The notes: generated by a model from the letters alone, not told the origin. Positions 33,029 to 44,749 are shown, numbered from the stretch's first letter. The stretch is DNA of 64,000 nt from Chalciporus piperatus (GCA_038093975.1 JBBPTG010000004.1:496001-560000); one strand, 5' to 3'. Program-made: numbers and translations.

Positions 33029-34188
33029 GAAGGGAGCTAAGGGCGCCAGGATGGTGAAGTTGAAGAGTGACGGGTGGGAATTACAAGTGTTGAAGCTATG
33101 GAATAGACTAGTAATTGAACATCAACAGTCAGAGAGATCAACGGGAACGGTGGTGTGACTATAGTTGGAGGTAGCGCAACGACGTGGACTGCTGATATGG
33201 ATACAATGGACAGACGAGGAGGGAATGAAGACGGCGTGCGAGTTTAGAATGCTTTGGATGAGGTGGAGCGATAGATGGCGACGTGTGCGGTGGTCAAGGA
33301 AGGGGGGGCAACGACGGACGACGTGCGCGACGCGTGGGATTTGATAAATAAAACGGTTTGCTCGCGAATGAAAAAAACGACGGGCGGGGGAAAACACCAG
33401 AAGACGAGACGGACAGCGAGCAGTGCGTGAGCTAGACGTGCGACGCGACGACGACGAGTGTTTGTTCGCTGTGGGTGTCGACGGCGATCGAGTTGTCAAA
33501 GTGTGAAGGAGCAAAGGAAGCGCGGGGCCGACGCAGAAATCGACCCAAAAAAATTCAACAAACGCTAATATTTGGGTCACGCAGTCACACGGATTCCCAC
33601 GCACGGACCTTAACCTTAACTCGTTCCCACACTCAAACTCTGCATTGTTCGCACTGACAGCCCACTGCGCTCAATGGAGAGTCTGGCATGACATCCGCAT
33701 CAGCGATGGAATGATGAACTTGACGGAAAGGTCTGAGATGGAGTGTTGAATGAAACGGACGATCGATGGAAGTGTATGGGAGTTGAAGAGTTGAGGAGTG
33801 AAAGCCTGGGCGAGGCGTGGAAGTCGGTCGGGGTTGACCCGAATGATGAGTGAAATGAACAACCGGATGGGTGGTCTCGAGACCCCCCAGGTGTCAATTT
33901 GGTGACGACAAAATATCTCGGGGATTCTTACTGCCGCTCGTCCCCCGACGGTGTCTGGAAGTAAGTTAGGGATTTAAACAACTTTATTTCGCAATGGGCC
34001 CTTTTGTACCCCCACTGGCGGCCGCATCAAATCGGCAGGCTGTTTCTTCGACGCATGGCCGTGTACTTCTCCGTCCGGTTATTATTCCTATACTGACTCC
34101 CGCGACGACATGAATGTCGTGTATCCCCGGTGACCGTATCCGATCAAATCCTTTGCAGCCACACAACCTACTTGTGATATCTCATCTA
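33029..34188. other. Upstream region of Whi3-like gene and 3' flank of APT gene
   Basis: 1.2 kb. The part 33100-33660 is strongly pyrimidine/CA-rich on the minus strand, consistent with a long leader of the Whi3-like gene, possibly containing a leader intron. No protein-like frame. Confidence 0.5.
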
Positions 34189-35137
34189 CTACGGTACGGT
34201 TGCAGGTATGACTTTCCTGAGGAATTCTTTCAGATCAGCCAACCCTGCATTATTTATCGAGTGCTCGAGACCTTTGTAGGTCACAAAGCAAAGTCCAGGT
34301 GAACCCAGCTCTTCTCTCTGAAGTTTGCGCACCGACATCTCCTCCACCAGCATGTCTGCGCATGCACGTCCGTACGCGTACTTAACCACTTCATCCCGAT
34401 CCCCATGCCCCCAGAAAATGGGTATCTCAGATGTACGCGAGCTTGCGAGCTGTGATTCAGGATCAAATGAGCAAAGGCAATGACAGCCTCAAGGCAAATT
34501 AGTGGACCTACCGTCGTAAACGTTGGCTTGAGGGGTACCCTTCCACTCAAGGGCGCGATGCCAGCGAGCTTCCAACCATCGTCATCAGGCCTACCTCTGG
34601 TTTTTCCCCCTGTGAGTGCAGTGAGGAGTGTCATTGCTGCACCTTGAGAGAAGCCCATGAGGACTATCCGGGAAGCTGGGGTCCCCGAGTCCACCTCTTC
34701 CTGAATCAATCCGTCCAAGAAGCGGACAGTTTCGAGCATTCCCGCCTCGTCTTCCTTGTGATTTGGATCGTTCGCAAGGTCGAAAGTGGCCACATCGTAC
34801 CAGGCCTGTTGTTCCAGTCCGTCGTGAACTGTGATGCGCCGGAGAGGTCTGGAACAGACAAGATCAATCTACACATTCGCATAATCTCTCAATCCATGCC
34901 CTCACGCGTTTGGTAGTACCCATTTCACGTGGGGGAAATTGTCTCGAAACGTACTGTCCAGAAGACTGCGGTCGACCCACTCCCCTGCCTCTCCACCGAG
35001 GCCCTGTCAGAAAGGTTATCACCGTTCATCAGTTTACCTCGCTGTGCACGATTCAGTAAGATCCGCACATGAACAGCAATGACGGTAGCAGTTTTCTCTG
35101 CTTTCGCGGGTATGATGATCGACTGTGTGCTTGTCAT
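34189..35137 (-). CDS. APT1: Acyl-protein thioesterase (APT1/lysophospholipase type)
   Basis: Alpha/beta hydrolase that removes palmitate from S-acylated proteins such as Ras and G-alpha subunits. Four exons (35137-35069, 35003-34906, 34848-34512, 34449-34189) give 254 residues. IIPAKAEKTATVIAVHGLGGEAGEWVDR carries the oxyanion loop. The nucleophile lies in GFSQGA (Ser123), the acid in FWGHGDRDEVV (Asp187) and the histidine in YKGLEHS (His231), so the triad is complete. VKWVLPNAPLRRITVHDG and WYDVATFDLAND match the lid region of the family. Since an NF1/IRA RasGAP also lies in this window, both could act on Ras, but they are 24 kb apart and no co-regulation can be seen. Confidence 0.93.
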
Positions 35138-35587
35138 AACCAGGGTTCGAATTCCGATTGTCGGTGTTGTGCCCAAAGCGTGTGTTGCGAGATGCACTTA
35201 CCCAGTGCTAGGGAGGCAAACCGACAATCCCGCGTACTGTCTCACATGACATACGGCACTATAAACTGTCTCCATAAATACCTGTATGCATATATAGACA
35301 ATCAAGTGATACGAGAGATTAAAACAGATCAGTTCCATCATGCATATGGATACATACGTCTGACCATAGATCTGTCAAAGAAATACACTTCCGAATTTCA
35401 GACGCAAGACATATGGTAAGATGGTATCAAATCCCCCATACCAGTGGCATACATACGAAAGTATGATAAGAGCACAAAGCACGAGAGGTGCCTTGTAACC
35501 TGAATGAATCCCGTCGGGCTATCTATTATTTCCGGGGACTATAGTACTCACCGCTGAGAGCGTCAACCCACGTGTTTAGCCTGAGGT
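35138..35587. other. Intergenic
   Basis: AT-rich; no supported ORF, and the plus-strand frame 35069-35419 is the shadow of the thioesterase first exon extended into noncoding DNA. Confidence 0.6.
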
Positions 35588-35992
35588 TTATACCTCCTGT
35601 ACCCGCCTCAAGGTGCCGAGCAAGAATAAACAAGCAATCAAGACGATGGCCCACAACATCGACCCGCCTAACCTCCACCTAGCTCTGGTCATGGCGGCGT
35701 CGATGGAGTAGGGTGAACGTGGATCATAGTAAGGTAACAGTGTCGACTGCGAGCCATTGAGGGGAGTTGGACCAAAGGACGGAGGTGGTGCAAATTGAGT
35801 GCCCGAACTGGCGCTGAAAAGAGAGTGCGTTCTGTTGGTGTAATTCCCAGGCATTACATTCGTGGGCGAATGGAGAGATGTCGATGATGGTGGGCCATGG
35901 TGTAAGTCGGGCACATGAATCGAGTACTCAGGAGGGGGCGTGTCAGGGTTTGCGCTATGTTGTGACTCCGAAGGCGTTGGTATGTGCGACAT
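35588..35992 (-). CDS. Predicted tail-anchored membrane protein, unidentified
   Basis: Single exon, 134 residues, ATG 35992. The first 100 residues are disordered and rich in Pro/Ser/Thr/His (PDTPPPEYS is a PPxY-type motif). A single hydrophobic helix near the C-terminus (WRLGGSMLWAIVLIACLFLLGTL) is followed by RRVQEV. Topology suggests a tail-anchored protein with a cytosolic PPEY motif able to bind WW domains of NEDD4-type ligases; that role is inference. I do not recognise a family. Confidence 0.55.
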   Translation of the reverse strand: MSHIPTPSESQHSANPDTPPPEYSIHVPDLHHGPPSSTSLHSPTNVMPGNYTNRTHSLFSASSGTQFAPPPSFGPTPLNGSQSTLLPYYDPRSPYSIDAAMTRARWRLGGSMLWAIVLIACLFLLGTLRRVQEV

Positions 35993-36254
35993 TGGTGAAG
36001 CAGGCTGCTACAGACTCTCGAAGGTGGGGGGGCTCTCGAAGCCTCCGGGGTAAGACTGGCGTGACGGTTGGCGCAAACAACGGCGGTCTTCATACTGTGG
36101 CTTAAGGCACCCCTTATGAATTCACTGGCTGTGCTGTTCATTTCGGTTTTGCATCCTACCCTATCGAGTGGCGTAGTAGTACTAGCGCAGATGCGTCTGG
36201 TCCGCGAAAGAAAAAATAGCAGCATTTGTAGGATATATTTTTGGTGGTTGCAAC

Positions 36255-36311
36255 AAGAGAAGAGAGAGAAAGAGAGAGAAAGAGAGAGAAAGAAAAAAAA
36301 ACGGAAAAAAA
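36255..36311. repeat. Purine microsatellite (GAGAGAAA)n plus A-rich tail
   Basis: On the plus strand, an AGAGAGAA-type octamer is repeated about three to four times and runs into an A-rich stretch. It lies in the 0.46 kb noncoding gap (35993-36454) between two minus-strand genes; nothing else is seen in that gap. Confidence 0.8.
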
Positions 36312-36454
36312 GGTATACGCAGCCAGGTGCCTGCGACAGTAGAAGAGAAAAGAAGCGGAAATGTACATAAGAATAACTTTTATGAGCTCGGATGAGGGTT
36401 CTCATCCAATCATCTAGGTGGACTGACCACCCAGGATACTCGCCATCAGCGGGG

Positions 36455-37589
36455 CTAAGGAAATGTGCCAAGCGACTCCTCAAGAGGAGATGGATGCCCG
36501 TTGGGGTCTGAAAACAGACGCCTAAGCTCCTCCTCAAGATCCGAGGATGACCCGGCAGCCTGCAATGGCTCTGGGAGGTGAGAACCCGACCCCGATGTCC
36601 ACTGGGCCGGTGGAGGATTTTGGAAGGAAAGAGTAGTGGGAATGATGGGTGCGTTCGACTCCGAGCTCCAAAACGAGCCATCATTTTGCTGAGGTAAGGG
36701 TATTGTGAAGCTCCGAGGGGAAGATGAGGTTGGCGTCAGGTAGACTCCAGTTCGGCTATGAGGATGCATGGGGTAACTACGTTCGGAATGCAGAGAGGAA
36801 TCGAACTGAGGAGAGCGTGTTGACGATTGACTGGGTCCTGCAGCAAGTTGCCAATGGGAGGCATCGAATGGCACGAACTCTTGTAACTGTCCACTTGCAA
36901 TATGGCTCTCGCGTGAAGAGCCTGCTCGTGGCTGTGGGCTTGCTGAAGGGGAATTTGTATGCCAGAACGGATCACCATATTCTAGCGGTACGAGGCCACG
37001 CTGGAAGGGAGGTATATGATGGTGGGTCGACGGGGGAAATTCCGAATGTCGTGGCAGCAGCGCACCCGGTTGACCAACCGCATTCTGCCTCCGCGGCACC
37101 CGATGTACGGGATTCGGGTGCAGGGGATTTGGCTGTCCCTGAGACATTGAAGGCATGTGATCACCGGGGTAGTGATGCAGTGAGGAATGATAGGCCACCT
37201 GAGAATCAGACGGAGATGAGCTGCCTGATGTCAGTTGCGTCGCGTGCGTCTGAACTGGTGGCGAAGGCGAAGAGGGAGGGGGAGGGCCGTAGGTTGGGTT
37301 CGGTAAAGAACCCCCGTCCTCCTGCCCAGCTCCGCCGATCGTCGCGTAGAACTGGGAAGGGGAGCTGTCCGCCGGTCCCACTTGAACCATTCCACGCGTG
37401 GTTACTTGGAATGTACGTGTTTCGAACGGGCTAGCCGCACGAGCACGATGAGGCGCAAACCACCTCTGTCCCCATATCGGGAGCTTGTGCGTTGGAAGTA
37501 AGTAGATCGAATTTAATGTGGAGGCGCGAACTTACCAGCTCCGGTGGGATCTCTCGTAGCTCATTACCAACAATTCTCCCATGGATCAT
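36455..37589 (-). CDS. Disordered Pro/Ser/His-rich protein, unidentified
   Basis: Two exons (37589-37536, 37483-36455), 360 residues. The N-terminal 55 residues look folded and conserved in style (RIVGNELREIPPELLPIWGQRWF, then FETRTFQV). The remainder is low complexity: Pro, Ser, His and Gln tracts with a final acidic helix SSSDLEEELRRLFSDPNG. No catalytic motif or membrane segment is visible. The splice after EL joins in phase and is supported by GTAAG and CACAAG signals. Function unknown. Confidence 0.6.
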
Positions 37590-38661
37590 GATGGCGATAA
37601 GAAGTGTGAAGGGTGAGGGGCGTGTGCTGTGACCCTTCGATCAACAGCAAGTAGTACAGACATATCGAAGTGATTATAAGGGCGGATGAAGGAGTACAAC
37701 GTGTTGGCTGCCACCCCGAGCGAAGTATGGACAGCCTCTGGGATGTACACCTTTCAACGTCATTTTCGACCGGCAGATAAGAGGCGGACTTTCGCTGACA
37801 GAAGTGCGTCGTTCCAAAGGTGAAAACGTTGCGCGCTGAGTGAGTAGAAGAGAGTGTATTCGGTCGCTGCAGTGCCACGACCGATGCGATTCGGATAAAA
37901 CCGCATCGTAAGCTGTGCAGTAGAGCGCTAGTCATCAAGCCAGCCAGTAAGATGTCAGCTTTGTGGGCGGTCCGAACTTTCTGGTGTGCCCAAATGGGCC
38001 ACGCCGACGAAGGCGCCTGCAGAGCAAGCCTCGAGGCAGCCTCATTTACGGTGGCAGTGGTGGAGTAGTGAACCGCGAACGTAGTAGTTGACCTTGTCAG
38101 TTAACTTGACGGAGTTACCTTCAACTTCAATCGCATCCTAGGCACTGCATGGGCAACGAGGCAACAGTGAGGTGTCCCATAGCTTTCTAGAATCAGACCA
38201 TGCTACGAGGCAACTTGGCGATGGTAGGAGAGTTTCGCATTGGTAAGTTCACAAGCATCGTGGCAGGCAGCCCGCCGATGGGGTCAACGACTCGCCGATG
38301 CATATGCCCAACAATGCGATCCGGACCGGTGAACGACCGGTTCTGTTGTGGGGCCCTCTACAGGTAGATGCGTGCATGGTGAGTCGGGTTCATTCATGAC
38401 CGTATGGTTCAAACACTCTCCTGTAGGGACGATGGAACTAACAAATCCCCGAGCCTGTACGCGACGACGAAGCTACGCTCCTGAGAGAAATTATGCCACC
38501 AGAGTAAGCCATGGAATAAGTCATCGAGTGAGAAGATTCATTGCACCATTGCCGGTTAAATAATCCGAATGCCATGCTGTAGACTGAAGTAATGCAGGTA
38601 ATATACACGGGATATCCTCGAACACAACAAGATCCAAACGACGAAGAGTTCTATTGTGTAT
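37590..38661. other. Intergenic, nothing recognised
   Basis: 1.07 kb with short overlapping frames on both strands, none protein-like. Confidence 0.55.
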
Positions 38662-40668
38662 CTAACGTGCCTTTCCTCTCAGAGTTCCAGACTGAGAAGA
38701 GGTGCTGGAAGTTTTAGTGACTCCCGGAGCACCCGCAACTTGGTATGGGCCCAGGGTTGACTTCCTCCCCCGGATCGTCGACTGATTAACTGTGGCTGCA
38801 GGCCGCCCCTGGCCGCGGATTGTGGACAGAGAGGAAGTCGCACTAGCCCGACCACGGACAGAAGCTCCCCTCTTTGGAAGGACTTGGCGTGTATTCCCTG
38901 TGCCCCTTGCAGCAGGCCGCAGTGTAGTTTTACGCTGCGGAATCGCCAACACTTTTTGTCTCTTCACTTCAGTGCAGCGGTCACTAACATCACTTTCATC
39001 GTCCTCGCTTGAACTTGACTGGAGATCGTCCTGCGAGGCAGGTGGGGCGTGTCGACCACGCAGAGTAGCAAATCGGGACTGTGATGGCGGAAGCACGGTC
39101 TGACCATTTCTCTGGAGGGCTTCGTAGGAGCGTTTTTGACCGGCCAAGGACGACTCGGAACTGAGAGATTCCGATGACGTTTGTGTTCGGAGTGACGATG
39201 CGCCATCAGCGGTGGTCAGAGCGCCGGTCAAACTCTCATCAGAAGAGTATGCAGCTGAGGAACGGGAAGGGGTCCTCAACGTGGCATCGAAGTCCTCGCT
39301 GAGCTCTGCTCCACTGCCGTCCATGCTATCGTCAATGAAGGTATCATCATCCGGTTGGTGGGTACTGTCGAAACTATTGTCTTGGTGTTCAGCCCCATGG
39401 TATCGATCGTTGTTGTTGCTTGAGCTGCGGCCGGAGCCGGGGTTACCCACGTGCTGCCTCTCAAGCACTTCATCAAAACCCTCCTTAACTATGGGATCCT
39501 CAGCGATGGGAGGATATGTAGAGTCGGAAACGCGACGGAAGTCGCTGCCGGACCTCGTGATTGTAATTGGGGTAGGAAGGGATGCCAATCCAGGCAAAGG
39601 GGTCGGTGGGTATGCGGATGGGAATGCTGGGTATGTCCTCCACTCAGGTGTAGAGTACTCCGGGGCGACCCCGAGCAGGTCGGGGGTAGACGCTTCCTCT
39701 CTGCCTTCGTAAGCAGAAGCGGGGGGATACCATATTTGGTGTCCGCTACTCCGGGGTAAGGTCTGAGAGTATCGAGGAGGATCTCTTGACAGATGCTCGC
39801 TATACGGGGGGAGTGAGGTTGCTGAAGCAGATTTCATGTGTCGCTCTCGGGTAGACATCGTCCTTGAGATAGTCGCATTATTTCCGGACTGGCGGCTATT
39901 CGAGCGTTGGCCGTCCGAAGCACTGCGAATGGATCCATTGCGTTTGCTTTGCACGCGAGAAGGCTGTACAGCAGCACTCGGTTTAGCAAGTGTTGGAATG
40001 CTGGAATTACTGCTCGTGCGTGTTGACCTTCCAGAATCGGCTGCACTAACGTGGGCACTCGACATCGACTCACTGAGTTCCTCGTCTGCTCCACTATGCC
40101 AGGAGGGAAAGGGAGACCATGACGAAGAGAGAATGTAATCCACAGGAACTTGCATGAGAGCAAAGAAGAAGTCCCCCAAGTCGCGTGAGAGCTCTAGAGT
40201 CGGGTCGACGACTGCTGCGTAGGGCTTGATAAGGGGACGGAGAACATGAAGAAACAGCGGTTCTGCGCCCTACAGCAACGTCAACTTCTGGGTCACGGAA
40301 CACAACACAAATCTTCACGCACTTTGGCTCTGGTCAACAGTAGGAAAAGCAGAAAGACGGATTTGATTTCGCTGTAGAATGGTAGAAAGATGCCAACGAT
40401 GCGGTCGAATGTTCTCTCATACGCCGCATAGCAGCACTACAAAAATTCAAAGTGAGACTTTGACTTCAGTAAGCCACCCATTCAGCGTTACCCAGACGAC
40501 CCATATGGCTAGACAACCTTTCAAGTCTCTCTTCCTTTGGGACATAGCGCGGATGCTTGGTTGGCCACCCCGTCTTGCGGATGGAGGGGGTGGCTTCAAG
40601 GTCTTGAACGTCTCGTAGACATTCAAGAAAACAACAAAGAAGCGAAGGATAGGGACAACCAGGGGCAT
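38662..40668 (-). CDS. TB2/DP1/HVA22 (REEP/Yop1) family protein with long disordered tail
   Basis: ER-membrane-shaping family. Exons 40668-40492, 40436-40323 and 40269-38662 give 632 residues. The N-terminal 150 residues are the DP1 domain: MPLVVPILRFFVVFLNVYETFKTL (hairpin 1), RDLKGCLAIWVVWCCYAAYERTFDRIVGIFLPFYSEIKSVFLLFLLL (hairpin 2), then GAEPLFLHVLRPLIKPYA, in the REEP order. The other 480 residues are disordered, Ser-rich, with an acidic stretch (TFIDDSMDGSGAELSEDFD), SSSSEDDESDVSD, and a basic C-terminus with TLRGR/TIRGRK-type repeats. REEP5/Yop1 proteins end soon after the domain; long tails occur in REEP1-4, where they bind microtubules. Microtubule binding here is a guess from the basic repeats. 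Confidence 0.9.
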
Positions 40669-42091
40669 GTTGCAAATGGATTAGCGAAAAACCAACATGC
40701 GACGGAAGAGGAGGTGGAGAGAGAGAGACAGAGGGTAGTGAGTTTTGGGGAAACACGTTTGTTGCACTTGTTGACGGGTAAATCGATGAGTACGATGCAG
40801 ACGGTGACAAGACGGCGACAAGGTCAACATGGACGCGCTCACACGCGCATCGTGGAGCATAGCATTATGTAATTCGCTGGGTGACACATGGTCGGACAGC
40901 GTCCAGATAGTGTCCAGATATCGTCGGACAGAGAGCAAACGTTCAGAACTTCAGATGGAGTGATAGCAGGGGGCCTAACGCCAGTCCTTTGCATAGATCA
41001 CTGGTCCACGCTCAATCGACAAGACAGAATATACCCTGAAGTAAAATGGAAAAAGAAAAAATCACAGTCAATATATCAATGATGTTCACGGTTCGGCTGA
41101 TCCCAATGAAAATTCGTAACTTCTCCGGACCAGCGGGTTGTTTGAGAGTCGATCACCGTGTCGGTGGATCGGTGGACGCGCATTCATTGATCCGAGAAAT
41201 AAACAGGGCGATCGGCAGACCAAACCTTGCGCATACAGAGAAGGGGGGAAATCGTGCTGTACCCACACGCGTTCCGGGACTCGTGCAAGTGAGCTGTGTT
41301 TGCCGTGGAGGAAGATCGCGTGCAACGCCAGTCTAGTACACGACATCGGTAGATTTTTGGGCTAAAATCGCAGCGCCTCACAAACAGGAATCTACGAAGA
41401 ATACATAGCATCATGCCGCATGGAGAATGATGGATGTTCCTGTCCAATAGGGACACATCGGTCACCCACAATCCGGTGTGATTGCTATGCTCGGTTTCTG
41501 GAATCCATCCTATTAGATATATTCAAGGAGAAGGGGGATGTTTCGCGCGTGTATAAACGTACCCGGACAAGGGACCCAGACGATAGTGGAGCACCCCATA
41601 ACCTTATTACAAGCACGGATACCGTTGGCTCACGAACGAGGAACAACGGCGGTCCCTTGAGAAGGGCGGTCATCTGTGTGCAGGCGACGGGGAACCGCAA
41701 AAGACGGGCAGGTGACAAGTCTGTAAAATTGGCCCATCGTGATAGTCCGCTTCTGGGACGTATTATCACGTATTAACTGCGGTCTTTGCCCATTGCGTCC
41801 TCGAGGGGAGGGGGGTGATCGCGCAGACGGAACGCATTTCCGAATGGCTGAGCCAATCGCACCCTGTATTCATGTGAATGGGGACCAACAGAAGACCCAC
41901 CTGACCCACAGTGGCATTGATGATTGGGTGCTATTGTCCCAGACTGAGTAGGAGTAGAAATGAAACTAGAGACAAGGTAGTGACACGGACGAACCGAGAA
42001 CAATAACATCCAGAATGGAATGCTTGGTCAGCGATGGAGTGAGTCTCAACTCTCCCACGGTGGACACCACACTTCCTCGCTGTCAGTGACG
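40669..42091. other. Intergenic between divergent DP1-family and BUD31 genes
   Basis: 1.4 kb, the largest gap in the window. No conserved coding segment, RNA gene or repeat array found by eye; the plus strand near 40890-40930 has short imperfect gtccagat/gtcggacag repeats. Confidence 0.5.
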
Positions 42092-42731
42092 ATGCCCAAA
42101 ATACGGACGACAAGGACGAAGCAACCCCCGGGAGGTTTCGAAGACATCGAGAGTGTAGGTACTACTCGAATCTACATCTCGCATTCATTCATGGTTCGCA
42201 GGTCCTCGATGACTACGCCAAAAAGATGAGGGATGCGGAAAACGAGTCCCACGAGGGCAAGCGTAAAGCCGAGTCACTGTGGCCCATCATGCGTATCTCC
42301 CATACCCGTTCGCGGTATATATACGAACTTTACTACAAGCGTGAGGCCATATCCAGGGAGCTGTACGACTGGCTCTTGAAGGAGGGGTATGCGGACGCCA
42401 AGTGAGTTCCAGCCAGATGCTGTAGCCTCACCATTGACCTGGTTTAGCTTGATTGCAAAGTGGAAGAAGACTGGGTACGAAAAGCTTTGCTGTTTACGGT
42501 GCATTCAGACAAAGGTTAGTCCTCTCCATTCCCGTTCTATATTATCCGTCCTATGAGCGTTCAGGACATGAGTTACCAAGGCTCGACATGCATTTGTCGT
42601 GTGCCAAAGGCCCAAATTCGCGCGGGCACCATCGTAGAATGCGCATACTGCGGTAAGTACTGGAACATAGATTTTCTTCGCATCGCTAATGAAAAGATGA
42701 AGGTTGCCATGGGTGTAGTTCCGACTCATAA
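42092..42731 (+). CDS. BUD31: Pre-mRNA splicing factor BUD31 (G10)
   Basis: Spliceosome component near the catalytic centre. Exons 42092-42154, 42202-42401, 42448-42514, 42565-42652 and 42703-42731 give 148 residues. The near-invariant sequence is easy to read: [122 protein letters not shown], and the terminal C-GCHGCSS zinc cluster. The last exon has only 29 bases and completes the zinc motif. The protein ends SSDS, slightly longer than usual. Confidence 0.97.
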
Positions 42732-43466
42732 GGAAACCCCTGCCCATCATTCTGCACCGTGTAATGGTCGGTTCTTCGGTCTACATGGTCGTCTGTGCCT
42801 CGATTTTTGCCGCTGGCAGTGTCGTCATCATGATCTGCCAGATCTGACATGGCTGCGCCAATAGTCTCGCAATTGTATCTTTCAGCCTTCCTTTGTCAAC
42901 ACGGATTAGCGTTTTGGACTGCGGAACTTATGTGCGCCATATCTACCGATTCTTGTAGCTATACCGAGTTCAGTAGCTCGCTGACAGTTTGTACCGCGTA
43001 CCTTGTGGAAGAAAATCTTGCCTCAACCGTGCCCAAAACACGTAATAGGTCTTTGTTCTTAAACGCCAGTTGGTATTGCAACGAATTTGGGGAGTTCCCC
43101 TTTATGGAGCCACAAAGTACAAGAACTTCTTGTTCACGGTCAAGGTAGATCTGCTACCCTCCGAGCATGCATCTCGCACTCAACAGCAAAGGTAACTTCT
43201 CGGTCCCCACCGCAACCTAGTATGGTTTCGTCTTGTCCTGACTTTGGGAATCGTTCACTCCGGGCTTGCCAACTTCTCTAGCTCCGGCGATGTGCACCTC
43301 ACTAAGTGGACAATATAAACTCGAGAGTAAATTGCTTTGAGGGTCCCTCGCTGCCATCAAACTCTACGATAGCAGCTGGTGAGTCACATTCACATTGCCT
43401 CGCCACTCCTCCACAGTAGCTAACAGACGATTGGGGCACGTCTTCACCAAGGAAGCTAAGAATCGA
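42732..43466. other. Intergenic
   Basis: Same-strand gap between BUD31 and the next gene. A minus-strand ATG at about 42850 opens 23 acidic codons (MSDLADHDDD), too short to call. Confidence 0.5.
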
Positions 43467-44423
43467 ATGTCCACCTCCACCAGCCTGAGGAGGCGCCCTC
43501 ATTGCCACAAATGTGGGTCGCTCATGCAAGGTCACAGACGGAAGAATGGCGCGTTCGTGTGCCCCAACGAAACATCGAGCTTCACGGAAAGCGTTCCAAG
43601 CACCCGAAAGAGTCACTCTACGCCACTTCCATCACCTCCAACCTCGCCGGGTGGTTCCCCGCATACATCACCTCCGCCTTCACCTGATTTTTCGCCTGTG
43701 GGTGAAAAGCCGGTTTTCAAGCCTCCTCCGGGAGACCGTTGGCATTGGAGGAACCCGAACTGGGTTTCCCCTCCTCGCAAGATGCGTTTGCATACTCCAA
43801 CCGATATGGATCGCGGATCCCTCACTCCCACCGAACCCGTCACCGAACCCACCAGTCAGAGGGGAGGTTTCCTGCCTCATGACATCCTTCGCGAGGAGGA
43901 TGAGGAACAAGTAGGGCCTTCTGCATCGTGGTCTGAAAATGCCGATGAAGAGGGGAACGATGTCCAGGGCGGAGGGGAGTTTGAATACTACCCTGATCAT
44001 TCGAATTCGTTGTCCCCTCGTCAATGGTCGCCTTTCTCTCAGTCCTCAGCCACCGGCATCAATCTCAACACCGCGCTGCGTGGTAGCACGCCTCTATTCA
44101 AGGTCTTCAGAACTGCTCACGAGGACCTTGATGGCATCCGACGTACCGCCCAACGTGAGGGCAAACACGTTGCCATCATCAATGCTCCCCCAGCGCATTT
44201 CGCCACTGCAAGGGTGCCAAGGGAGAAGGCGAACGGCACTGTCTGGGTCATCGTCAGTGATCGCGTGGAAGACCTTAAATACGCGATCGACTCTCAGCAA
44301 GGGGGGATGCCTGGTACGTTCTTTCCCGAAGAACCCCAAACCAGGTGCATGGGCTTTTTTCAAGTGGCGTTTGCTGGTGTTATGGGCGGCCTCATTGTTG
44401 CAGCTGGACTTGCCTTCTTGTAG
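43467..44423 (+). CDS. Zinc-ribbon-like, tail-anchored protein, unidentified
   Basis: Single exon, 318 residues, ATG 43467. The start carries CHKCGSLMQGHRRKNGAFVCP, a C-x2-C...C pattern that could bind zinc with another ligand. The middle is Pro/Ser/Thr rich and disordered. A folded-looking part (PLFKVFRTAHEDLDGIRRTAQREGKHVAIINAPPAHFATA, then VWVIVSDRVEDLKYAIDSQQ) precedes a C-terminal hydrophobic helix FFQVAFAGVMGGLIVAAGLAFL that ends the protein. This layout suggests a tail-anchored cytosolic protein. I know no family name for it. Confidence 0.6.
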   Translation: MSTSTSLRRRPHCHKCGSLMQGHRRKNGAFVCPNETSSFTESVPSTRKSHSTPLPSPPTSPGGSPHTSPPPSPDFSPVGEKPVFKPPPGDRWHWRNPNWVSPPRKMRLHTPTDMDRGSLTPTEPVTEPTSQRGGFLPHDILREEDEEQVGPSASWSENADEEGNDVQGGGEFEYYPDHSNSLSPRQWSPFSQSSATGINLNTALRGSTPLFKVFRTAHEDLDGIRRTAQREGKHVAIINAPPAHFATARVPREKANGTVWVIVSDRVEDLKYAIDSQQGGMPGTFFPEEPQTRCMGFFQVAFAGVMGGLIVAAGLAFL

Positions 44424-44749
44424 CGATTCGGAATGACAGTCAATATCCAGTAATGCGGAAGAAATGTACGAATATTATGCCTCTATCTCTCCCTTTCCTC
44501 TATGTACTGCCTATGTACCATGCACGTATGCCAATGATATGCCCCTATGCTTGCTAGCTTCGGCCAGATGAGCATCCAACAGTGGTTTAGTTTTGCTAGA
44601 AAACTATGACGTAGAAAAACACGAAAACACGATGATAGAAAGTCCTCCTGAGCATTTCGTAGACACGAACCACAATGACACAATCAGATACACTTCGATA
44701 ACTTACTTCTCTTTGAGCAGATCAGCCTCTCCGTCCAACAGCAAGAGTC
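44424..44749. other. Intergenic between convergent genes
   Basis: Two short 3' flanks; nothing else seen. Confidence 0.6.

Noticed and set aside
33603..33630. ccttaaccttaactc, superficially telomere-like
   Set aside because: Only two imperfect copies and not the TTAGGG/CCCTAA unit of basidiomycete telomeres.
35140..35160. ggttcgaattcc resembling a tRNA T-loop
   Set aside because: Flanking bases do not form the T stem and no D-arm, anticodon arm or acceptor pairing exists; the sequence is inside the thioesterase first exon.
35854..36684. 276-codon minus frame spanning two genes and the GA microsatellite
   Set aside because: It runs out of frame through both neighbouring genes and reads the purine repeat as SLSLSFSLF; low-complexity artefact.
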